Below are positions 34,968-44,475 of a stretch of DNA of 64,000 bases, piece by piece. A program made the translations under genes and the position numbers. The notes beneath the pieces were generated by a model, which had not been told where the DNA came from, did not search any database, and saw nothing but the letters and a program-made list of their open reading frames with translations. The stretch comes from Saprospiraceae bacterium (GTDB taxonomy: Bacteria; Bacteroidota; Bacteroidia; Chitinophagales; Saprospiraceae). Every line of letters begins with the position of its first letter. Positions within the stretch are counted from its first letter, which is position 1. The DNA lies in assembly GCA_021298575.1 (NCBI GenBank), contig JAJTFM010000016.1, forward strand, positions 41,020 through 105,019. The letters are read 5' to 3'.

Positions 34968-35714
34968 TTATTTTTCAGGAAGAGTCAACCAGAAATTATT
35001 GACTCCGTTGCCCTGGATAATCATAATTTCCTGGGCATTCAGCAGTTCGAGAAGCGCAAGAAAGGTGATAATGGCATGAACTCTGTTCTCCAGTTGCATA
35101 AATAATTCTTCAAAATCTTTCTTTCCACCCTCCCTGAGACGGTCGGTCAGATACTGACGCTGGTCCTGTATGGTATAGCTGTAATTGTAAACTGTATGAA
35201 TGCGCCTGGTTTTTTTCTCTTCATCGAAACGGTTTATCAGTCGCTCGAAGGTGCGGAGTAGTTTGTACAGTGAAACGGATTCCAGCTCCGTGTCGGCCAG
35301 TGTCTGTTCGGCCAGACGCTTCAGTTCCTCGGAAGCATAACCCCTTGGATTCATGAACGACCGGATATCTTCCAGTTTTCGCAGGTCTTCCAGTACGCTT
35401 TTGTATTTTTTATACTCGAGCAGGCGTTGCACCAGTTCCTGTCTGGGGTCTATTTCATTGCCTTCTTCGTCCACTGGTTTTCTCGGGAGCAACATCTTGG
35501 CCTTGATGCGCATGAGTGTTGCCGCCACCACAATAAATTCGGAGGCCAGATCAACATTCAGCGACTCCATCTGGTGAAGATACTCCAGAAATTCATCGGT
35601 GATACTGGCTATGGGTATATTGTAAATGTCGAGCTCATCGCGTTCAATGAAGAACAGCAACAAATCGAAGGGTCCTTCAAAGACCGGCAATTTTATGGTA
35701 AACGTCTGACTCAT
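34968..35714 (-). CDS. scpA: Segregation and condensation protein A
   Basis: 248 aa kleisin. The start is typical (FTIKLPVFEGPFDLLLFFIERDELDIYNIPIASITDEFLEYL), and a C-terminal winged helix follows (VHAIITFLALLELLNAQEI). ScpA bridges SMC heads in chromosome condensation with ScpB; smc and scpB are not in the window. Its ATG overlaps the purD stop as ATGA. Confidence 0.95.
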   Translation of the reverse strand: MSQTFTIKLPVFEGPFDLLLFFIERDELDIYNIPIASITDEFLEYLHQMESLNVDLASEFIVVAATLMRIKAKMLLPRKPVDEEGNEIDPRQELVQRLLEYKKYKSVLEDLRKLEDIRSFMNPRGYASEELKRLAEQTLADTELESVSLYKLLRTFERLINRFDEEKKTRRIHTVYNYSYTIQDQRQYLTDRLREGGKKDFEELFMQLENRVHAIITFLALLELLNAQEIMIIQGNGVNNFWLTLPEK

Positions 35715-36997
35715 AACAGGTCTTTGCCTATATCGCGACGGTAATACTTGCCCTCGAAATCTATAACCTTCGCATTTCGCTTCGATTTTCTGACAGCGGA
35801 GGTTATGTCTTTGCCGAAACTGGTAACAGCAATTACGCGTCCTCCGCTGGTGACTGTTTCCCCCGCCGTATTAATTGCCGTACCCGCATGAAAAACTATG
35901 CTGCCTTTTACCTGGTCAAGTCCGCTGATTACCTTTCCCTTCTGATAGTCGCCCGGATATCCTCCACTCACCAGAAAAATTGTGGTGACTGTTCTTTTGT
36001 CGGTACGTATTTTCACTTTTCCAAGTGTTCCCTTCGCACAGTTCTCAAAGAGAGTAACCAGGTCATTTTTTAACCTGGGCATGACCACCTCGGTTTCTGG
36101 ATCACCCATCCGGCAGTTGTATTCGATGACGTATGGTTCACCACCCACCTCAATTAATCCGAAGAATATAAATCCTTTATAGACTATTTTCTCCTTATTT
36201 AAACCGGAAACAGTGGGTTTGATAATACGCTCTTCCACTTTTTGCCACATCATGTCATCCACCAGTGGTACCGGACTTACGGCTCCCATACCTCCGGTGT
36301 TTGGGCCCTTGTCTTTTTCACCGATGCGTTTATAGTCTTTTGCCTCCGGGAGTATTTTGTAATTTTTTCCGTCTGTAACTACAAACACGCTAAATTCTGT
36401 TCCTGTAAGAAACTCCTCCACCACTACCCTGCTACCCGATTCACCAAATTTTCCGCCCAGCATTTCCTGGAATTCTTTCACAGCTTCCTTGTGGCTTTGA
36501 CAGATAACCACCCCTTTTCCGGCAGCAAGTCCGTCGGCCTTCAGGACAATGGGCAGTGCGTGCTGTTTCAGGTAACTGATTCCTTCTCCGGCACTGTCGG
36601 TAGTAAACTCCCGGTATGAGGCAGTCGGAATGCTGTGTCTTTGCATAAACAGTTTGCTCCACGCCTTACTGCCTTCCATTACGGCGCCTGCTTTCGACGG
36701 ACCAATCACGGGTATAGCTTTCAGGTGTTCTTTTTCATGGAAATAGTCCCATATACCTCTGACGAGAGGCTCTTCGGGTCCCACGACAACCATATCTATC
36801 CTGTTTTCCAGTACAAATTTTTCTATAGCAGGAAAATCATTCGGGTTGATTGCCACATTTTCGCCGCACGCAGAGGTGCCGGCGTTCCCGGGGGCTATGA
36901 ACAGTTTTTCGCACCGGCTACTTCCGGATAGTTTCCATGCGATAGCGTGTTCGCGGCCCCCGGAACCGAGGAGCAGAATTCTTTTTTGCTGACTCAT
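35711..36997 (-). CDS. purD: Phosphoribosylamine-glycine ligase
   Basis: 428 aa from ATG 36997 (MSQQKRILLLGSGGREHAIAW). The ATP-grasp fold shows GPEEPLVRGI, PIVLKADGLAAGKGVVI, GPNTGGMGAVSPVP and YVIEYNCRMGDPETEVVMPRL. It catalyses the second step of purine synthesis. It sits between a thiolase (8 bp upstream) and scpA (overlapping), so the three are probably co-transcribed. purS lies 10 kb away, so purine genes are dispersed. Confidence 0.96.
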   Translation of the reverse strand: MSQQKRILLLGSGGREHAIAWKLSGSSRCEKLFIAPGNAGTSACGENVAINPNDFPAIEKFVLENRIDMVVVGPEEPLVRGIWDYFHEKEHLKAIPVIGPSKAGAVMEGSKAWSKLFMQRHSIPTASYREFTTDSAGEGISYLKQHALPIVLKADGLAAGKGVVICQSHKEAVKEFQEMLGGKFGESGSRVVVEEFLTGTEFSVFVVTDGKNYKILPEAKDYKRIGEKDKGPNTGGMGAVSPVPLVDDMMWQKVEERIIKPTVSGLNKEKIVYKGFIFFGLIEVGGEPYVIEYNCRMGDPETEVVMPRLKNDLVTLFENCAKGTLGKVKIRTDKRTVTTIFLVSGGYPGDYQKGKVISGLDQVKGSIVFHAGTAINTAGETVTSGGRVIAVTSFGKDITSAVRKSKRNAKVIDFEGKYYRRDIGKDLL

Positions 36998-37004
36998 AAC
37001 ATTT

Positions 37005-38183
37005 TTACAAACGTTCAATTACCAGTGCCGAAGCACCTCCGCCTCCATTGCAGATGGCTGCCAGACCGTATTTTCCGTCTTTTTGTTGCAGTACGTTACA
37101 AAGAGTGGTTACTATGCGCGCTCCAGAAGCTCCGAGCGGGTGTCCGAGAGAAACTGCGCCGCCAAAAATGTTGTTTTTTTCGTGATTCACTTCCATTATC
37201 TTTTCAAAAGCCAGTGCAACCACAGAGAATGCCTCATTAACTTCAAAATAGCTGATGTCCTGAGCGTTCAGTCCGGCCATTTTCAGGGCTTTGGGTGCCG
37301 CCACTGTCGGAGATGTTGTAAACCACTCCGGAGCCTGCTCAGCATCGGCAAATCCGCGGATTACTGCAATCGGCTTCAGTCCAAGTCTTTTCACGGCGGC
37401 TTCGCTGGCGAGTATCAGTGCCGTGGCACCGTCATTGATGGTACTAGCGTTGGCAGCAGTGACGGTACCGTCGGGTGTGAAAGCAGGGCGTAATCCGGCA
37501 ATTTTGTCGAATACTACTTTTCTGTATTCTTCATCGTCCAGTATTCTGATCGGATCTCCTTTTTTCTGGGGTATTTCAACCGGTACTATTTCTGATGCGA
37601 GATAACCATTTCCGGTTGCCTCCGCTGTTCTTTTGTAGGAGTCAATAGCATACATATCCTGTTGTTCCCGGGTGATGCCATATTTTGCTGCAGTTCTGTC
37701 GGCAAAAACACCCATGGCATTCTGGTCGTAAACATCAGTGAGGCCATCTTTGGCGAGACCGTCAATCAGTTCTGCATTTCCATATTTGTAACCCCAGCGG
37801 GCATTGGGTATGTAATATGGTATCTGCGACATATTTTCCATACCGCCGGCAACGACAATATCATTTATGCCGAGCATGATGGACTGTGCGCCGAAGGTGA
37901 TGGCCTTCATGCCGGAGGCGCATACTTTGTTGACTGTTGTGCACGGTACATTATCGGGTAAACCGGCAAAACGCGCCGCCTGTCGGGCCGGCGCCTGTCC
38001 GAGGTTGGCGCTGACCACGTTACCCATAATAACTTCGTTGACCTGATCGGCTGGAACGCCGGCTTTTTCGAGCCCCCCCCTGATAGCGGTTGCACCGAGC
38101 CTGGTTGCCGGTATGCCGGACAATGATCCTCCAAAACTCCCTATCGGGGTTCTGACTGCTGAAATAATGAAAACTTCTTGCAT
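37005..38183 (-). CDS. Acetyl-CoA acetyltransferase
   Basis: 392 aa biosynthetic-type thiolase. The start MQEVFIISAVRTPIGSFGG, nucleophile Cys in NKVCASGMKA, GGAVSLGHPLGASGAR and the final Cys in AICNGGGGASALV are all present. It interconverts two acetyl-CoA and acetoacetyl-CoA. It differs from the thiolase at 14217, which looks more like a degradative FadA. It heads the thiolase-purD-scpA group. Confidence 0.94.
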   Translation of the reverse strand: MQEVFIISAVRTPIGSFGGSLSGIPATRLGATAIRGGLEKAGVPADQVNEVIMGNVVSANLGQAPARQAARFAGLPDNVPCTTVNKVCASGMKAITFGAQSIMLGINDIVVAGGMENMSQIPYYIPNARWGYKYGNAELIDGLAKDGLTDVYDQNAMGVFADRTAAKYGITREQQDMYAIDSYKRTAEATGNGYLASEIVPVEIPQKKGDPIRILDDEEYRKVVFDKIAGLRPAFTPDGTVTAANASTINDGATALILASEAAVKRLGLKPIAVIRGFADAEQAPEWFTTSPTVAAPKALKMAGLNAQDISYFEVNEAFSVVALAFEKIMEVNHEKNNIFGGAVSLGHPLGASGARIVTTLCNVLQQKDGKYGLAAICNGGGGASALVIERL

Positions 38184-38219
38184 GGTTTGGTTAGGTATAT
38201 AGTTTTTGAAATTGTGTGG

Positions 38220-39929
38220 TCAGTAACCTCCCGCCGAATCGTCTCCCCTGTTATCGGCCACCCCCTGCCATTTTCCGTTTGGCAAACGCATTATGGCTTC
38301 CAGTCTGCCAATGCTCTCCCTTGGATTTACGGTATGTCCCTTTTTCTGGAGAGCTTGCTCGGTTTCCGGAGAAAGGCAACCCTCCTCCATGGTAATCTGA
38401 TCAGGTTTCCACTGGTGATGGAAACGTTTTGCCTGAACAGCCTCCGGAAGGGTCATTCCATATTCCACAACATTGAGCAACACCTGAAATACGGTGGTAG
38501 GTATAGTAGTACCACCCGGCGTGCCGAGTACCATCCATGTCTTTCCTGTGCGGGTAACAATGGTGGGTGTCATGCTGCTGAGAGGTCTTTTATTCGCAGC
38601 CACGGCGTTGGCTTTTCCTCCAACGGCACCATACATATTGGGTACCCCCGGTTTGGCACTGAAATCATCCATTTCATTGTTCAGGATGAAACCGGCACCG
38701 CCGACAACTGTTTTGCTTCCGTAACTATCGTTCAGTGTGGTGGTGATGGAAACAGCATTGCCTTCGGCGTCAACAACACAGAAGTGGGTGGTTTCTTCGC
38801 TTTCTTTTGCAACACCTGCCGTTATATCTGTACTCGCTGAAACGGTATCGGCTTTAAAATCGGCCATCCTTTTCTTCAGATACGCAGGATCAGTCAGTGT
38901 GGTCTGGGGCACTTTGTAAAAATCGGGATCTGCCAGGTGCACTGCCCGGTCTGCAAAAGCCCTCCTTTCTGCTTCAGCTATTACGTGAATGGACTCTGCA
39001 CTGTGAAAACCATATTGTTTCAGCGGATATCCGGAGGTCATACCAATGAGCTGCCGAAGGATAATACCACCGCTGCTTGGTGGAGGCATTGTAACTATCC
39101 GGAGTTCTTTCCAGTCGAACTCGAGCGGACGTCTCCATACGCTTTTGTAGTTCTTGAGATCTTCTGATGTGATGATTCCGCCTTTTTTTTCCATTTCTCT
39201 CAGAATCAGGGTGGCGGTGGCGCCTTCGTAGAAACCGGCCCTGCCCTCTCCTGCTATTCTGCGAAGTGTTTGTCCGAGGTCTTTCTGTATGAGCCAGTCA
39301 CCAGCTTTCCAGCCCTCCATTTTTATGAAAACAGGCATCAGACTGCTATTTCTCACAAACAGCATTTTTTGTTCGTTAAGTCCTTCTGCCTCCTGCTCGG
39401 TAATCTGGAATCCTTTTTCAGCAAGATCTACAGAGGGCATAATCAGCTCACCCCATTTGAGGCGTCCGTATTTCCTGTGGGCTTCATACATTCCGTCAAC
39501 AGCTCCGGGTACTCCACATGACAGTACTCCTTGCTGAAGTTTTTTGGTGAGTACCTGACCTGCTGAATCCTGATACATTTTTTCCTGGGCGGCCGCCGGT
39601 GCTTTTTCCCGAAAATCCAGGCAGTAGGCGTTACTCAGTTTATCTCGGTATAGCATAAAGCCTCCGCCGCCGATATTACCTGCCTGCGGATACACCACGG
39701 CGAGTGCAAAATGAACGGCAACGGCCGCATCTATGGCATTACCCCCTTTTTTGAGAATTTCAATGCCCACTTTGGTGGCAAGCGGGTGGGCAGATACAAC
39801 CACGGCACTGTCAACGGTTATCTCCTTTTTGATTTCATAAGGGAAAGGAACAATAGCCGCCGATTGGGCCGGCATGGTGGCTGGAAGAAATAGAGGTGCG
39901 AACGCAGCGAGTCGGAATAGCTTGATCAT
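38220..39929 (-). CDS. ggt: Gamma-glutamyltransferase
   Basis: 569 aa from ATG 39929 (MIKLFRLAAFAPLFLPATMPAQS, a signal peptide). Early features are SAHPLATKVGIEILKKGGNA and GNIGGGGFML. The autoprocessing/catalytic threonine is in ESEETTHFCVVDAEGNAVS. The small-subunit motifs SMTPTIV and GTPGGTTIPTTVFQ follow. This periplasmic enzyme cleaves gamma-glutamyl bonds in glutathione and similar compounds. Divergent from the M23 peptidase, with a promoter motif for each. Confidence 0.95.
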   Translation of the reverse strand: MIKLFRLAAFAPLFLPATMPAQSAAIVPFPYEIKKEITVDSAVVVSAHPLATKVGIEILKKGGNAIDAAVAVHFALAVVYPQAGNIGGGGFMLYRDKLSNAYCLDFREKAPAAAQEKMYQDSAGQVLTKKLQQGVLSCGVPGAVDGMYEAHRKYGRLKWGELIMPSVDLAEKGFQITEQEAEGLNEQKMLFVRNSSLMPVFIKMEGWKAGDWLIQKDLGQTLRRIAGEGRAGFYEGATATLILREMEKKGGIITSEDLKNYKSVWRRPLEFDWKELRIVTMPPPSSGGIILRQLIGMTSGYPLKQYGFHSAESIHVIAEAERRAFADRAVHLADPDFYKVPQTTLTDPAYLKKRMADFKADTVSASTDITAGVAKESEETTHFCVVDAEGNAVSITTTLNDSYGSKTVVGGAGFILNNEMDDFSAKPGVPNMYGAVGGKANAVAANKRPLSSMTPTIVTRTGKTWMVLGTPGGTTIPTTVFQVLLNVVEYGMTLPEAVQAKRFHHQWKPDQITMEEGCLSPETEQALQKKGHTVNPRESIGRLEAIMRLPNGKWQGVADNRGDDSAGGY

Positions 39930-39956
39930 CTTCAGGTCAGATATATTTTCAGGGTG

Positions 39957-39964
39957 CAAACGTA
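39957..39964 (-). promoter_or_regulatory. -7 element for ggt
   Basis: TACGTTTG (then C) on the minus strand, 28 nt before the ATG at 39929. Confidence 0.5.
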
Positions 39965-40094
39965 GGGCTATTTTGTGCCAGGATTAATATGATTCATCTT
40001 ATTTTTATGAATACATGTTAACTCTGGTCGTACTTTAACTTCTTAACAAATCCATAAATTATGTCTGAAACGGTTAAATAAACATATCCTTTTT

Positions 40095-40102
40095 TATTTT
40101 TG
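40095..40102 (+). promoter_or_regulatory. -7 element for the M23 peptidase
   Basis: TATTTTTG followed by C, ending only 6 nt before the ATG at 40109, so transcription would begin at or next to the start codon. Confidence 0.4.
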
Positions 40103-40108
40103 CATTTA

Positions 40109-41515
40109 ATGAATGATTTGAAAGGTTTTTTACAGCCTTTTCACCAAAATCAAAGCATAACTGTGAAGACAAATGACAAAAGACCCGGGTCTTTGATCCG
40201 GAGGGTGTTGATTTTTCTTTCCACAAGAAAAAGATTATATCTGGGTGGCTCACTCGCCGTGCTGGCGGCACTCGCCATTCTGCTTCAGCAGAAACTGGGA
40301 GGCAATCAGGCTGCTGCCATTTCAAATCCACTGAAACTTACATCTCTGAATGGACTGCCTGCCAACGAACGCTGGGGATTTGATCTCGACGATTATATCA
40401 TGGATGAGGTGGAACTCAGGCCCGGAGACGTACTCGGTGAAATTCTTATGGGACATGGTATGACTTATCCGCAAGTGAATCAGCTGGTAGTTCAGTGTAA
40501 AGACAAATTTAATATATCTTCTTTCAGAATAGGACACAAACTGCACTTTCTTACACAGGGAATCAATCCCTCTCCGCAGTTTATGGTATATGAACCATCA
40601 CCGTATCAATATACAATTTTCCAGCTGCAGCCCCCCTTTGAAGTAAAGACTATCAAAAGAGAAGTAAAAACTGAAATAATAGCCGCTTCAGGTGTGCTGG
40701 AAACCAGTTTCTGGCAGGCGCTTACCGATAACGGCCTGTCTGATGCACTGGCTGACGGGATGATTGACGTGCTGGCCTCTTCTGTTGATTTCTATCATCA
40801 GAAAGTGGGTGATCGTTTCAAAGTTGTTTTTGAACAGCACTATATTGATGGAGAAGCTGTTGGTACAGGTAAAATTATTGCTGCAGCTTACGAACGCGAT
40901 GGAAAGGAATACTATGCCTTTAATTTTGAGAAGGAAGGAGAAAAAAGTGATTACTACGACTTTGAAGGAAGACCAGCCAGAAAGGCTTTTCTCAAGTCGC
41001 CCGTAAAGTTCAGCCGTATTTCGAGTAGATATAATCTTCGTCGCCTTCACCCCGTACTCGGATATCACAAGGCTCACCGGGGTACCGATTATGCCGCACC
41101 CCAGGGAACTCCCATTATGGCAGTTGCCGATGGTACTGTAGTGGAAGCCGGCAGAAGAGGCGGAAATGGTATTTATGTAAAAATCAGACATGATGCTATT
41201 TATCAGACTCAGTATCTCCACATGTGCAGGCACGCGAAGGGCATCCGCCCGGGCACCCGCGTGGTACAAGGACAAACGATAGGCTATGTTGGTTCCACCG
41301 GACTGGCTACCGGACCGCACTGCTGCTTCCGCTTCTGGAAAAACGGTGTGGAAGTTGATCACCTGCGACTGAATCTTCCGCAACCGGAACCAATCAAGGG
41401 TGCCGTCCTTCAGGAGTTTAACGTGGTCAGAGATTCACTTGTCAGGGTACTGGGTAATGTGGAGTATCGTATGCACGGAAGGACAGATGAACAAAAGCCG
41501 GAAACGGCCCCCTGA
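40109..41515 (+). CDS. M23 family metallopeptidase (cell-wall endopeptidase)
   Basis: 468 aa from ATG 40109. One membrane anchor lies near residues 45-60 (YLGGSLAVLAALAILL). A LysM/OapA-like region follows (VELRPGDVLGEILMGHGM, GHKLHFL), then the peptidase domain with the zinc-binding HRGTDYAAPQGTP and ATGPHCCFRFWKNG. In the second motif the usual HxH is HCC, a variation I associate with this Bacteroidota subgroup (HVC/HVCF forms). It probably trims peptidoglycan cross-links in the periplasm. Confidence 0.9.
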   Translation: MNDLKGFLQPFHQNQSITVKTNDKRPGSLIRRVLIFLSTRKRLYLGGSLAVLAALAILLQQKLGGNQAAAISNPLKLTSLNGLPANERWGFDLDDYIMDEVELRPGDVLGEILMGHGMTYPQVNQLVVQCKDKFNISSFRIGHKLHFLTQGINPSPQFMVYEPSPYQYTIFQLQPPFEVKTIKREVKTEIIAASGVLETSFWQALTDNGLSDALADGMIDVLASSVDFYHQKVGDRFKVVFEQHYIDGEAVGTGKIIAAAYERDGKEYYAFNFEKEGEKSDYYDFEGRPARKAFLKSPVKFSRISSRYNLRRLHPVLGYHKAHRGTDYAAPQGTPIMAVADGTVVEAGRRGGNGIYVKIRHDAIYQTQYLHMCRHAKGIRPGTRVVQGQTIGYVGSTGLATGPHCCFRFWKNGVEVDHLRLNLPQPEPIKGAVLQEFNVVRDSLVRVLGNVEYRMHGRTDEQKPETAP

Positions 41516-41530
41516 GGACTTTCCAAAAAA

Positions 41531-41566
41531 ACGCCCCCGGAACAATAGTCCCGGGGGCGTTTTTTT
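41531..41566 (+). terminator. Strong terminator after the M23 gene
   Basis: Perfect 10-bp stem ACGCCCCCGG / CCGGGGGCGT (41531-41560) followed by seven T residues. Confidence 0.92.
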
Positions 41567-41632
41567 GGAAGGTATTTCATCCTTATTCAGGCAAAATTTT
41601 CAACGATTCGTATTTTTATTCGTTTATATCTC

Positions 41633-42478
41633 ATGGATCGCGACTATTCAAAACTGACACTGGGATTCTCACCTTGCCCGAATGACACTTTCATTTTTGA
41701 TGCCATGGTGCACGGAAAGATTGATACAGAAGGAATTGAGTTCGATGTTTTTATGGAAGATGTGGAGGCATTGAATCAGCGGGCATTTGCCGGAGATATT
41801 GATATAACCAAACTGAGCTATCACGCATTTGCCCATCTGACGCATAATTTCGCTCTGCTTAATGCCGGAAGTGCTCTGGGAAATAACTGCGGCCCGTTGC
41901 TTGTTTCCAAAAAGCCAATGACGAGCGATGAAATCACAAGTGCCAGAATTGCCATACCAGGCAAAATGACAACTGCCAATTTTTTGCTCGGCCTCGCATT
42001 CCCGGAGGCGGTCAATAAACACACCGTTCTTTTCTCCGATATCGAAGATGCCGTGCTTAGAGGTGATGCCGATGCAGGACTGATTATCCATGAAAACAGA
42101 TTCACCTATGAACAGAAGGACCTCGTCAGGATTATTGACCTCGGTGAATTTTGGGAATCAACAACCGGATACCCGATTCCTTTGGGTGGAATAGTGGTGA
42201 ACAGAAACCTTCCCGACGATGTACAGAGAAAGGTTGACCGGATTATGCGACGCAGCGTAGAATTTGCTTTCAGTAACAGGGATGAGGTAATGCCGTTTGT
42301 TCGTTGTTATGCACAGGCCATGGAAGACGATGTAATGATGTCGCATATTGGTCTTTATGTGAACGATTATACTATTGATCTGGGGGACTCCGGCAAAGGA
42401 GCTATAAAATATATGATGGACGTAGCTTCCGAAAAAGGATTGATTGGAAAAGTGAGTGATAATCTGTTCGTTTCTTAG
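41633..42478 (+). CDS. mqnD: 1,4-dihydroxy-6-naphthoate synthase
   Basis: 281 aa. LTLGFSPCPNDTFIFDAMVHGKI, DVEALNQRAF, KLSYHAFAHL and DAGLIIHENRFTY are the MqnD pattern; the enzyme has a periplasmic-binding-protein-like fold. It cleaves cyclic dehypoxanthine futalosine in the alternative (futalosine) menaquinone pathway. Other mqn genes are not in the window. It implies menaquinone-based respiration by the futalosine route. Confidence 0.94.
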   Translation: MDRDYSKLTLGFSPCPNDTFIFDAMVHGKIDTEGIEFDVFMEDVEALNQRAFAGDIDITKLSYHAFAHLTHNFALLNAGSALGNNCGPLLVSKKPMTSDEITSARIAIPGKMTTANFLLGLAFPEAVNKHTVLFSDIEDAVLRGDADAGLIIHENRFTYEQKDLVRIIDLGEFWESTTGYPIPLGGIVVNRNLPDDVQRKVDRIMRRSVEFAFSNRDEVMPFVRCYAQAMEDDVMMSHIGLYVNDYTIDLGDSGKGAIKYMMDVASEKGLIGKVSDNLFVS

Positions 42479-42479
42479 C

Positions 42480-42487
42480 TACCTTTG
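42480..42487 (+). promoter_or_regulatory. -7 element for the lipoprotein methyltransferase
   Basis: TACCTTTG followed by C, 19 nt before the ATG at 42507, immediately after the mqnD stop. Confidence 0.5.
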
Positions 42488-42506
42488 CTTCTCTAGTACC
42501 GTGCCT

Positions 42507-43214
42507 ATGAATCGCTTCAGCATCTGTTCTTGTTCGTTGCTCTTTGCAACAGTTCTATTTTCCTGCAGAAACCAGACCGCCAGTCAACCGGGCGAATCGC
42601 CTGAAATCGTCCGGGAGGGAAGTCAGGAAACAGCCGATTCTTCAGGCTCTATCGAAAACCTGTTCAATGATTCGGAAAACAGGGACAGGAATATCTGGCA
42701 AAAACCGGAAATGGTAATTTCCATGCTCGGTGATCTGAATGGAAAAATCGTAGCAGATATCGGAGCCGGTTCAGGATACTTCGCTTTTCGTCTGACACCC
42801 AAAGCAGAAAAAGTAATCGGAATTGATATTGATCCGGGATTCATATCTTTCCTCGACAGCATGAAAGTGCGGCTTCCTGAATCATACAGAGATCGTTTCG
42901 AGTCAAGACTGGCTCAACCGGATGATCCGATGCTCAGACCAGGAGAAGCAAACGCCGTTATTATTGTCAACACGTATGCCTATATTGACAACCGGACTCA
43001 GTACCTGAAAACACTGTACAAAGGAATTGCTCCCCGGGGCAGACTACTGATTGTGGATTTCAAGAAAAATGATATTCCGGTTGGACCACCAGACCATTTC
43101 AGGATTACACTGAATGATGTTCGTCGTGAACTCGTATCCGCAGGGTTTAAAGTCGTACAGGTTGATCTGGAGTCTCTGGATTATCAGTATATCATCATTG
43201 CGGAAAAGGAATAG
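42507..43214 (+). CDS. Class I SAM methyltransferase with lipoprotein signal
   Basis: 235 aa from ATG 42507. The N-terminus (MNRFSICSCSLLFATVLFSC) has a lipobox-like LFSC followed by a polar linker. The methyltransferase fold follows: motif I VADIGAGSGYFAFRL, acidic strand GIDID, VIIVNTYAYI, and RLLIVDFKKNDIPVGPPD. The Rossmann core is complete, but export as a lipoprotein is odd because SAM is cytoplasmic. Substrate unknown. Confidence 0.82.
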   Translation: MNRFSICSCSLLFATVLFSCRNQTASQPGESPEIVREGSQETADSSGSIENLFNDSENRDRNIWQKPEMVISMLGDLNGKIVADIGAGSGYFAFRLTPKAEKVIGIDIDPGFISFLDSMKVRLPESYRDRFESRLAQPDDPMLRPGEANAVIIVNTYAYIDNRTQYLKTLYKGIAPRGRLLIVDFKKNDIPVGPPDHFRITLNDVRRELVSAGFKVVQVDLESLDYQYIIIAEKE

Positions 43215-43251
43215 CCCATTATAACAATTCACCTGAAAAGCTTTTCAGCTC

Positions 43252-44400
43252 ATGCGCGGCGCACTCAAGATATTTACTGCTTTTGGAATACCAGTTTTCA
43301 TTCACTGGACTTTCGGCTTCATATTTGTTTTCATTCTCTGGAACGCACAGTCGGAGGGAATGACAACCATGGAAACGCTTACCTATACGGCACTTTTCAT
43401 GTCGCTTTTTGTATGTGTGTTATTACATGAATATGGTCATGCCCTGGCAGCGAGGCGTTATGGCGTGAAAACGCAGGATATTGTGCTGATGCCTATTGGC
43501 GGTGTTGCTCGTCTGGAGAAGATGCCGGATAAGCCCATGCAGGAATTTGTGGTTGCAATAGCCGGACCAATGGTTAATGTGGTAATCGCTATTTTGCTCA
43601 TACTGGGTATCTGGTTACTGACAGATCCTGCCTATATCGAACTGATGGCCAATCTGGTCATATCAGCCGAAGAGGGAAATGAAATTATCGAAGAGACCGG
43701 TATTCAAATTCCTCAAACGCTTCAGTTCGCAATCAATCTGGCTATTTTGAATATTGTACTGGTTATTTTCAATATGATTCCAGCTTTCCCGATGGATGGA
43801 GGACGCGTGTTCAGGGCATTATTGTCTATGAAAACAGGCAGACCCAAAGCTACACGGATTGCTTCCATGGTGGGTCAGGTAATTGCCGGACTGATTATTT
43901 TTTATGGTATTTGGACTAATGCCTTCATGACAATTGTATTAGGTCTTTTCGTTATATATGGTGCCCGGAGTGAGAATGCCATGGTACAGCTGGAGGATTT
44001 GCTAAGCCGATATACTACCCGCGATCTTGTGAGGACTCAGTTTACCCGTATTAACGCGAATGACTGGATGATGACAGCTATCGAGTTATTCCGTCATGGG
44101 CTTGAGCGCCATTTTCTTGTTTTTGACATGGATGGAAACCTTGTTGGTGTGCTTGAAGAAGAGAGTATTCTTCACGCCATGAAAAAGCCGGACGTCACAA
44201 CTGAGGTCATCAATTATGCTCATCGTCCGCAAACAGTTCTGATCAGTGATTCACTGACGGAAGTGCACAGGCGGATTCGTTACGAGGGGCATGGTGTTGT
44301 CGCTGTTCTGAACGAAGAGGGAAATCTGGCTGGTGTGGTTGACGAGGCAGCCCTCGCCAATTTCATCCGGCTGGAGGAGTGGATGTCCGCGAAGCGATGA
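43252..44400 (+). CDS. Site-2 protease (M50) with CBS domains
   Basis: 382 aa. The zinc motif LLHEYGHALAARRYGV lies in a membrane segment. The second metal motif is NMIPAFPMDGGRVFRAL. Two CBS domains occupy about residues 240-375. Such rhomboid-unrelated intramembrane proteases cleave membrane anchors of regulators, and the CBS pair may sense adenine nucleotides. The start MRGALKIFTAFGIPVFIHWTF is typical of this CBS-S2P subgroup. Confidence 0.92.
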   Translation: MRGALKIFTAFGIPVFIHWTFGFIFVFILWNAQSEGMTTMETLTYTALFMSLFVCVLLHEYGHALAARRYGVKTQDIVLMPIGGVARLEKMPDKPMQEFVVAIAGPMVNVVIAILLILGIWLLTDPAYIELMANLVISAEEGNEIIEETGIQIPQTLQFAINLAILNIVLVIFNMIPAFPMDGGRVFRALLSMKTGRPKATRIASMVGQVIAGLIIFYGIWTNAFMTIVLGLFVIYGARSENAMVQLEDLLSRYTTRDLVRTQFTRINANDWMMTAIELFRHGLERHFLVFDMDGNLVGVLEEESILHAMKKPDVTTEVINYAHRPQTVLISDSLTEVHRRIRYEGHGVVAVLNEEGNLAGVVDEAALANFIRLEEWMSAKR

Positions 44401-44413
44401 TACAAGTTTATAC

Positions 44414-44460
44414 AAAATGAAACGGGCCGGTGGTTTGATACCATCGGCCCGTTTCATTTT
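44414..44460. terminator. Bidirectional terminator between the M50 gene and the acyl-CoA dehydrogenase
   Basis: AAAATGAAACGGGCCGgTGG pairs with CCAtCGGCCCGTTTCATTTT across a short loop. It is a nearly perfect 20-bp stem with A/T tails on both sides. Confidence 0.88.
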
Positions 44461-44475
44461 GTAAAGGAAGTCTGT

